A stretch of DNA of 9,197 bases from JBBQBQ01 sp038317685 (GTDB lineage: Bacteria > Desulfobacterota > Desulfuromonadia > Desulfuromonadales > DDH964), in NCBI GenBank assembly GCA_038317685.1, contig JBBQBQ010000133.1, positions 1-9,197 on the forward strand, in the 5' to 3' direction. Shown in pieces: positions 5,026 to 9,197 of the stretch. How positions within the stretch are numbered: position 1 is the stretch's first letter; every line of letters starts with the position of its first letter. The translations under genes were made by a program, and so were the position numbers. The notes below the pieces were generated by a model, which made no database searches, was not told the origin of the DNA, and worked only from the letters and a program-made list of their open reading frames with translations.

Positions 5026-6486
5026 ATGAGCGAATGCGCAGTCAAGAAAGTCACCGAGACCCCGCCGGAAGAGATCGAGCGGGTCAAGGCCTGGATCAAT
5101 ACCGACGAGTACAAAGAAAAGAATTTCGCCCGTGAGGCCCTGGTGATCAACCCGGCCCACGCCTGCCAGCCCCTTGGGGCCCAGATGGTGGCGACCGCTT
5201 TCGAAGGAAGCCTCCCTTTCGTCCATGGTTCACAGGGCTGCGCTTCGTACTTCCGCAGCACCTTCAACCGCCACTATCGGGAACCGGCCGCTGCCACCTG
5301 CGACGCCATGACCGAGGACGGCGCGGTCTTCGGCGGGCAGAACAACCTCTTCGAGGGACTGGAGAACGCTTACGCCCTGTACCAGCCGAAGATGATACCG
5401 GTCTACACCACCTGCATGCCTGAAGTCATCGGCGACGACCTGACCGCCTTCATCACCAACGCCAAGACCAAAGGTCATATTCCCGAGAATCTGCCGACAC
5501 CCTACGCCAATACCCCGAGCTTCAACGGCACCCATATCAACGGCTATGACTCGATGATGTGCGCCATTCTGAAGTACCTCACGGAGGGGCAGAACGTTGA
5601 GGGCAAGTGCACCGGCAAGCTCAACCTGATCCCCGGTTTCGACGGCAACACCGGCAATATCCGGGAGTACAAGCGCCTGCTCGAGGCGATGGGAATTCCC
5701 TACACGGTGATGGCCGATACCTCCGAGGTTTTCGACACCCCCTGCGACGGGACCTACAAACTCTATCCCGGCGGGACCCGGCTTGAGGATGCCGCCGAAT
5801 CGATCAACGGCAAAGCGACGATCGCCCTGCAGAGGTATTCGACCGTCAATACCATGAAGTGGATCGAGGAGACCTATACCGGCGAGAAACTGGTCATGCC
5901 GATGCCTTTCGGCATCCAGAAGACCGACGAATTTCTGATGAAACTCTCCGAACTCTTCGGCAAGCCGATCCCTGCGGAACTCAAGGCCGAGCGCGGCCGG
6001 GCGGTCGACGCCATGACCGACGCTCATCAGTACCTGCACGGCAGGAAATTTGCCGTCGCCGGCGACCCCGACTACCTGTTTGGAATCGTCTCCTTCCTAC
6101 TCGAAATGGGGGCCATCCCCTACCATATCCTTTGCTCGCGCACCACCAAGAAGTTCGAGAAGGAGATGAAGAAACTGCTGGAGACCTCCCCCTTCGGCGC
6201 CACCAGCAAGATCTACATCAACAAAGACCTCTGGCACCTGCGCAGCCTGCTGATGACCGATCCGGTCGACGGCATCATCGGCGATACCCACGCCAAATGG
6301 GCTGCCCGCGACGCTAAGATCCCCCTGTTCCGCATCGGCTTCCCGATCATCGACCGGGTCAACCTGCACCGCTCGCCGGTCGTCGGTTACCAGGGGACAG
6401 TCAATATGCTGACCATGCTCGCCAACAAGTTCCTCGATATCAAGGACGAGACCTGTGAGGACCAGTGGTTCGAGATGATGCGCTAA
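5026..6486 (+). CDS. nifK: Nitrogenase molybdenum-iron protein beta chain NifK
   Basis: NifK pairs with NifD in the alpha2-beta2 MoFe protein and supplies the other half of the P-cluster site. The product has 486 residues, shorter than the roughly 520-residue Azotobacter form because the N-terminal extension is missing, as is common in anaerobes. P-cluster ligands are C47 (AHACQPLG), C72 (GSQGCASYFR) and C130 (YTTCMPEVIGDD), matching Azotobacter C70, C95 and C153; S165 (TPSF) matches the redox-active S188. The ATG at 5026 has AAGGAG about 9 bases upstream. It is in the same orientation as nifD but separated from it by a 136-base structured repeat, unlike the short gap usual in nifDK operons. 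Confidence 0.98.
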   Translation: MSECAVKKVTETPPEEIERVKAWINTDEYKEKNFAREALVINPAHACQPLGAQMVATAFEGSLPFVHGSQGCASYFRSTFNRHYREPAAATCDAMTEDGAVFGGQNNLFEGLENAYALYQPKMIPVYTTCMPEVIGDDLTAFITNAKTKGHIPENLPTPYANTPSFNGTHINGYDSMMCAILKYLTEGQNVEGKCTGKLNLIPGFDGNTGNIREYKRLLEAMGIPYTVMADTSEVFDTPCDGTYKLYPGGTRLEDAAESINGKATIALQRYSTVNTMKWIEETYTGEKLVMPMPFGIQKTDEFLMKLSELFGKPIPAELKAERGRAVDAMTDAHQYLHGRKFAVAGDPDYLFGIVSFLLEMGAIPYHILCSRTTKKFEKEMKKLLETSPFGATSKIYINKDLWHLRSLLMTDPVDGIIGDTHAKWAARDAKIPLFRIGFPIIDRVNLHRSPVVGYQGTVNMLTMLANKFLDIKDETCEDQWFEMMR

Positions 6487-6503
6487 CGACGAGAAAGCGG
6501 TTC

Positions 6504-6524
6504 TTTGGCCCGACCTCGGCCAAA
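6504..6524 (+). other. Hairpin in the nifK-nifX spacer
   Basis: TTTGGCC (6504-6510) and GGCCAAA (6518-6524) form a perfect 7-bp stem with a 7-nt loop, 18 bases after the nifK stop. No T-run follows, so it is not a normal terminator; it may mark an mRNA processing or 3'-end protection point that separates highly expressed nifHDK from the genes downstream. The rest of the 142-base gap shows nothing else recognisable. Confidence 0.5.
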
Positions 6525-6628
6525 ACTCCTCGCGTTCCATCACCAGGCGGGAAAGGTCAAACCGGTGAGACATGATTCGAACCAAGCGTTTCGACATTGT
6601 CGGCGTCAATCGCATGAAAGGACTGTCT

Positions 6629-7009
6629 ATGAAAGTCGCCTTTGCCAGTACCGACAAAATTCATATTGACGAACACTTCGGCCGCGCCGAACGTTTTCTG
6701 ATCTGGGAGGTCGGCCCGGAAACCGCGGCTTTCTCGGGAATGGCCGAGGTCAAGGCGGACGGAGGTGCCGAAGAGGATCGTATCGAGGCCCGCAGCCAGG
6801 TCCTGGCCGACTGCGCCCTGGTCTACGTGCTGGAGATCGGCGGCCCGGCGGCCGCTCGGCTGGTGGCGAAGAAGATTCACCCGATCAAGAGCAAGTCGCC
6901 GGAGCCGATCGCCGGCGTCGTTGAAAAACTGCAGGAAGTCTTGAGGAACAACCCACCACCCTGGCTGCGAAAAGCCATGCTGAAAGAAGAACGAACATGC
7001 CTTTGCTGA
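6629..7009 (+). CDS. nifX: NifX-type FeMo-cofactor carrier protein
   Basis: A 126-residue protein of the dinitrogenase iron-molybdenum cofactor family (NifX/NafY/NifB C-terminal domain). Such proteins bind NifB-co or the VK-cluster and pass it along during cofactor assembly. The start MKVAFASTDKIHIDEHFGRA shows the family's N-terminal strand and the HFGRAERF motif (about residues 15-22). Near the C-terminus NPPPWLRKAM is typical of NifX itself. The tail ends in CLC, an unusual pair of terminal cysteines. I chose the ATG at 6629 because GAAAGGA (6616-6622) sits 6 nt upstream and the family begins with MKVAF; in-frame ATGs at 6572 and 6614 have less support. It overlaps the ferredoxin gene by 13 bases. 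nifE and nifN, which usually precede nifX, are not in this window. Confidence 0.9.
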   Translation: MKVAFASTDKIHIDEHFGRAERFLIWEVGPETAAFSGMAEVKADGGAEEDRIEARSQVLADCALVYVLEIGGPAAARLVAKKIHPIKSKSPEPIAGVVEKLQEVLRNNPPPWLRKAMLKEERTCLC

Positions 7010-7266
7010 CCGGACTCACCCGCGGGGGCAATCGCTGGACCCCCACCTTTGCCGACCTCATCGATCATGACAAATGCATCGGCTGCGGCCGCTGCTTCAA
7101 GGCCTGCTCACGCAAAGTCCTCGGACCCGCGGACCTGGTCGACGAGGAAACCGATTCGACCCGCATGGTCATGACCATCGTCAACACCGACAACTGCATC
7201 GGCTGCGCCGGCTGCGGCGTAACCTGCCCGAAAAAGTGCTTCACGTTTACCACGATGGACGCCTGA
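6997..7266 (+). CDS. fdxB: nif-specific 2[4Fe-4S] ferredoxin (ferredoxin III type)
   Basis: An 89-residue bacterial ferredoxin with two cluster motifs: C27, C30, C33 and C37 (CIGCGRCFKAC) and C67, C70, C73 and C77 (CIGCAGCGVTCP), with an extra cysteine at 81. The lead-in TGLTRGGNRWTP (5-16) is characteristic of the nif-specific ferredoxin III (FdxB) family, which occurs beside nifX in many diazotrophs. It probably donates electrons to nitrogenase or to cofactor biosynthesis enzymes such as NifB; which one cannot be read from sequence. About 29 residues with several acidic positions (DLVDEETDSTR) separate the two motifs. The start at 6997 overlaps the end of nifX by 13 bases, which suggests translational coupling. 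Confidence 0.9.
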   Translation: MPLLTGLTRGGNRWTPTFADLIDHDKCIGCGRCFKACSRKVLGPADLVDEETDSTRMVMTIVNTDNCIGCAGCGVTCPKKCFTFTTMDA

Positions 7267-7295
7267 GGCTCGAAAATTTCGTCCTGGAGATCCCC

Positions 7296-7652
7296 ATGCT
7301 GATCGCCGTTGCATCAAAATCCGGGACCGAGGTCGACCAGCACTTCGGTCATGCCGAACGCTTCCTGATCTACGACTGCGCGGGGGGCTCCCCCCGCCAG
7401 GTCGAGGAAGTCGCGGTGGAGAAGTACTGTTCCCTCGACCCCGACCATCCGTTCCGGCATCGCCAGTTCGACGCCATCGTCGCCGCCCTCAAAGGGTGCC
7501 GGGCCGTGGTCACGGCGATGATCGGCGACTATCCTAAGCAGGAGCTGGAAAAAGCCGGCATCGCCGCGATCAGCGCGGCCGGCCCGATCGAACCGGCCCT
7601 GCTCGCCGCCCATGGCCGCCTCTGCGGGGGCGGCTGCCGGGGAGGCTGCTGA
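7296..7652 (+). CDS. Stand-alone NifX/NifB-C-terminal-domain protein with Cys-rich tail
   Basis: A 118-residue member of the same cofactor-carrier family as nifX. It resembles most the C-terminal NifX-like domain of fused NifB proteins: VDQHFGHAERFLIYD (13-27), then KYCSLD, then FDAIVAALKGCRAVV (58-72) and IGDYPKQELEKAGI (75-88). Because the NifB encoded just downstream lacks this domain, the gene probably supplies it in trans, for example to bind NifB-co. The C-terminus CGGGCRGGC carries three cysteines and many glycines, which could bind metal. The ATG at 7296 has GGAG at 7285-7288; the open frame upstream only crosses the ferredoxin gene in another frame. It is the last gene of the nifHDK operon, 29 bases after fdxB and before a strong terminator. 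Confidence 0.88.
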   Translation: MLIAVASKSGTEVDQHFGHAERFLIYDCAGGSPRQVEEVAVEKYCSLDPDHPFRHRQFDAIVAALKGCRAVVTAMIGDYPKQELEKAGIAAISAAGPIEPALLAAHGRLCGGGCRGGC

Positions 7653-7690
7653 AAATTTGGTGTTCCAGAGCTGCAATTGCCTCAGGCATG

Positions 7691-7732
7691 GGCAGGAGGG
7701 ACAACGAGGGTTCCTTCCTGCCGCCTTTTTTT
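7691..7732 (+). terminator. Intrinsic terminator of the nifHDK-nifX-fdxB operon
   Basis: GGCAGGAGGGA (7691-7701) pairs with TCCTTCCTGCC (7712-7722) over 11 bp including one G-T wobble, with a 10-nt loop. GCC and seven T follow (7726-7732). It closes the structural operon and separates it from the nifB promoter that begins 13 bases later. Confidence 0.9.
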
Positions 7733-7744
7733 GGACATCTCCAG

Positions 7745-7761
7745 TTGGCACACCTGATGCT
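7745..7761 (+). promoter_or_regulatory. Sigma-54 (RpoN) promoter of nifB
   Basis: TTGGCACACCTGATGCT has the -24 element TTGGCAC and -12 element TGCT with exact GG-N10-GC spacing (GG 7747-7748, GC 7759-7760), the same form as the nifH promoter. The expected start is near 7772, giving a leader of about 158 nt. No NifA-type TGT-N10-ACA enhancer was found in the roughly 90 bases upstream. Confidence 0.87.
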
Positions 7762-7779
7762 ATAAAAGAAACCGAACCA

Positions 7780-7819
7780 CGGTACAAGGCGGTACCGACC
7801 TGAATCCGGCAACGCTGCC
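7780..7819 (+). promoter_or_regulatory. Putative ANTAR-type dual-hairpin antitermination element, nifB leader
   Basis: P1 is CGGTAC (7780-7785), hexaloop AAGGCG (7786-7791), GTACCG (7792-7797): a perfect 6-bp stem whose loop has A1 and G4. P2 is GGC (7808-7810), hexaloop AACGCT (7811-7816), GCC (7817-7819), also with A1 and G4. The P2 3' arm is the first part of the stem of the next hairpin (7817-7846). This is the best of the three copies because both loops fit the ANTAR rule. It starts within about 10 nt of the predicted transcription start. Confidence 0.68.
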
Positions 7820-7856
7820 CCGGCGCGCACCACCTGCGTCCGGGGCTTGATCATTT
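7817..7856 (+). terminator. Terminator-like hairpin 1 in the nifB leader
   Basis: GCCCCGG (7817-7823) pairs with CCGGGGC (7840-7846); after one bulged C the stem continues as GCGCA (7825-7829)/TGCGT (7835-7839). The stem is strong, but the tail TTGATCATTT is only partly T, so termination efficiency is uncertain. It overlaps P2 of the antitermination element as the terminators in the nifH leader do. Confidence 0.62.
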
Positions 7857-7867
7857 CAGGAACCTGG

Positions 7868-7909
7868 CGACGGCGCTTCCGGCAGTAATGGGAGCGCCGT
7901 CGTCTTTTT
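7868..7909 (+). terminator. Intrinsic terminator 2 in the nifB leader
   Basis: CGACGGCGCT (7868-7877) pairs perfectly with AGCGCCGTCG (7893-7902). TCC/GGG can extend the stem inward to 13 bp with a 9-nt loop. The tail is TCTTTTT (7903-7909). It ends only 20 bases before the nifB start codon and just upstream of the Shine-Dalgarno, so it must be read through for nifB to be expressed from the sigma-54 promoter. Confidence 0.83.
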
Positions 7910-7929
7910 GCAGTGAAAGGAGTCACACC

Positions 7930-8793
7930 ATGGCCAGCAGCTGTCCGATGATGAAGGCCAAAATCGCGAGCGAGCACCCCTGTTTCGGCGGCGATCACAG
8001 CCGGGCCGGGCGCATCCACCTGCCGGTTGCCCCGGGGTGCAACATCAAATGCGGATTCTGCGAGCGCAAGTTCGATTGCGCCAACGAGAGCCGTCCCGGC
8101 GTGACCAGCCGGGTGCTCACCCCGGAGCAGGCAGTGGAGCGGGTGCGGCTGGTCAAACGTCACATGGAGAAGCAGGGAGGGGCGCAGCTCAAGGTGGTGG
8201 GGGTCGCCGGTCCCGGCGATCCGCTGGCCAACCCGCGCACCTTTGAGACCTTCCGCCGGGTCCGCGAAGAGTTTCCGGAGATGACCCTGTGCCTGTCGAC
8301 CAACGGTCTGCGGCTGCCGGAGGCGATCGCTGCGCTCAAGGAGTTTGAGGTTCACAGTCTGACCGTGACCATCAACGCCCTGACTCCGGAGACCGGCGCC
8401 AGCGTCTATGAGTGGATCAAACTTGACGGGCGCCGGCTCTCCGGTCCGGAGGCGACGGCGCTGCTGCTCGAGCGTCAGTTCGAAGGGGTGAGGCTGGCGA
8501 CGGCGGCCGGGCTGCTGGTCAAGATCAACCACGTCTATATTCCCGGGGTCAATGACCACGAGACCCTCGATTTGGCCGTGAAGATGCGGGCTCTGGGGGC
8601 AAGCATGATGAACATCATCCCGGTGATCCCGATCGGCCTGTTCAAAAAGGTCGAACCGCCGGCGGCGGCGCTGATGGAGATGGTGCGCAACCAGGCCGAG
8701 CTGATCCTGTCCCAGGCCCGTCACTGCAAGCAGTGTCGCGCCGATGCTGCCGGGGTGGTGGGGCAGGATCTCGATCTGGCGGCGCTGGCTTGA
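7930..8793 (+). CDS. nifB: Nitrogenase cofactor biosynthesis radical SAM protein NifB (minimal form)
   Basis: NifB is a radical SAM enzyme that fuses two [4Fe-4S] units, inserts carbide and sulfur, and makes NifB-co (the [8Fe-9S-C] core), the precursor of FeMo-cofactor. The 287-residue product has the SAM-cluster motif C37-X3-C41-X2-C44 in GCNIKCGFCERKFDC, then ANESRPGVTS, VAGPGDPLA (92-100), STNGLRLPEA, and near the end MNIIPVIP (227-234) and CKQCRADAAG (266-275), whose cysteines ligate an accessory cluster; EHPC near the N-terminus (15-18) is also conserved. The protein stops soon after this, so the C-terminal NifX-like domain of longer NifBs is absent; a separate gene upstream encodes such a domain. 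The ATG at 7930 follows AAAGGAG (7916-7922) by 7 nt; an in-frame ATG at 7888 lies inside the leader terminator. It has its own sigma-54 promoter and leader. Confidence 0.97.
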   Translation: MASSCPMMKAKIASEHPCFGGDHSRAGRIHLPVAPGCNIKCGFCERKFDCANESRPGVTSRVLTPEQAVERVRLVKRHMEKQGGAQLKVVGVAGPGDPLANPRTFETFRRVREEFPEMTLCLSTNGLRLPEAIAALKEFEVHSLTVTINALTPETGASVYEWIKLDGRRLSGPEATALLLERQFEGVRLATAAGLLVKINHVYIPGVNDHETLDLAVKMRALGASMMNIIPVIPIGLFKKVEPPAAALMEMVRNQAELILSQARHCKQCRADAAGVVGQDLDLAALA

Positions 8794-8829
8794 CGCTTGC
8801 GCCGGCAGGGAGGATGCCGATGGCGCCGT

Positions 8830-9197
8830 TCAGACGACGCCCGGCCGCGATGACGCGGTTCGTCTGCGCCGCTGCTCCCACCAGAAAATCAGCGTCGTCG
8901 CCAGCGTCACCGCCCCCGCCGCCAGAAACCCGCCACCGTAGCCGACCCGGTGGACCACCGTCCCCATGGTCGCTGAACTCGCCATCATCCCCAGGTAGAT
9001 GCAGGAGTTGTAACCGCCCAGCGCCAGGCCCCGCCGGGGCAGCGGCACCACCTCCGCCACCAGCGCCGCCAGGGCGGTAAAGCCGACCCCCATGCTGAGC
9101 CCGAGGAGGGCGGCGCCGGCGGCGACGAGGAGGAAGCTGTTGCCGTAGCCGATCCCGGCCAGGGTCAGGCCGAGGCCGAACTGACCCCACAAGACCA
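8830..9197 (-). CDS. MFS transporter, C-terminal part (5' end outside window)
   Basis: The minus-strand frame is open to the right edge, so only the last 121 or so residues are present. They are strongly hydrophobic, with about three to four membrane segments: around GNSFLLVAAGAALLGLSMGV, then a loop containing PRRGLALGG, then YNSCIYLGMMASSATMGTVV and GGFLAAGAVTLATTLIFWW. A basic tail (EQRRRRTASSRP) follows. This layout, with GLSMGVGFTALAALVAE and a short basic loop, is typical of the last transmembrane helices of major facilitator superfamily exporters. The substrate cannot be inferred. It converges on nifB with a 36-base gap and is probably unrelated to nitrogen fixation. A possible TTG start near 9192 is not the true start. 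Confidence 0.8.
   Translation of the reverse strand, partial: VLWGQFGLGLTLAGIGYGNSFLLVAAGAALLGLSMGVGFTALAALVAEVVPLPRRGLALGGYNSCIYLGMMASSATMGTVVHRVGYGGGFLAAGAVTLATTLIFWWEQRRRRTASSRPGVV

Noticed and set aside
3447..6486. Vanadium or iron-only nitrogenase (vnf or anf)
   Set aside because: No delta-subunit gene lies between the alpha and beta genes, and the flanking genes are nif-type; the Mo form fits.
7772..7929. Molybdenum-cofactor or other metabolite riboswitch in the nifB leader
   Set aside because: The region is explained by two short hairpins and two terminators; I see no multi-helix junction typical of a known metabolite riboswitch.
7888..7930. Upstream ATG start of nifB at 7888
   Set aside because: It lies within the leader terminator hairpin and lacks a Shine-Dalgarno; the ATG at 7930 has AAAGGAG at good spacing.
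8799..8826. Bidirectional terminator between nifB and the MFS gene
   Set aside because: A GCGCC/GGCGC hairpin with an inner GGCA/TGCC stem exists, but neither strand has a T-run after it; GC-rich sequence gives such stems by chance.

Overview
The window is a nitrogen-fixation (nif) island with high-GC coding sequence. It most likely comes from an anaerobic deltaproteobacterium of the Desulfuromonadales type (Geobacter, Pelobacter or Desulfuromonas relatives). That placement is an inference. It rests on the NifHDK style, the short NifK without an N-terminal extension, a minimal NifB, sigma-54 promoters, and leader RNAs that look like the ANTAR-protein antitermination targets known for Geobacter nif genes. 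No rRNA, tRNA, CRISPR array or insertion sequence was seen.

Layout. Positions 1-2054 hold a tightly packed plus-strand operon: the 3' part of draT, draG, a small helix-turn-helix-like protein with a Cys-rich tail, and a 97-residue protein of unknown function. DraT and DraG switch the nitrogenase Fe protein off and on by ADP-ribosylation; the target arginine is present in the NifH encoded here. Positions 2055-2478 are a long non-coding regulatory region. It has a sigma-54 promoter with perfect GG-N10-GC spacing (2194-2210), followed by two successive intrinsic terminators. Each terminator is preceded by hairpins whose hexaloops fit the A1/G4 rule of ANTAR-binding RNA.

Positions 2479-7652 are the structural operon nifH-nifD-nifK-nifX-fdxB and a second NifX-family gene, ending at a strong terminator (7691-7732). 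An imperfect 105-bp inverted-repeat element separates nifD from nifK. Positions 7745-7929 are a second sigma-54 promoter and leader, with the same dual-hairpin and terminator arrangement, driving a minimal nifB (7930-8793). A truncated MFS transporter gene converges from the right edge (8830-9197, minus strand).

How it fits together. NifB makes NifB-co, NifX-type proteins carry cofactor intermediates, the ferredoxin supplies electrons, NifDK is the catalytic MoFe protein and NifH its reductase. DraT and DraG tune NifH after translation. Sigma-54 control of initiation plus conditional termination in both leaders would add two transcriptional checkpoints. The most interesting observation is the shared P2 element GGC-ANNGNN-GCC, found three times, each time with its 3' arm overlapping the 5' arm of a terminator. 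nifE, nifN, nifV and the regulators themselves are not in the window.
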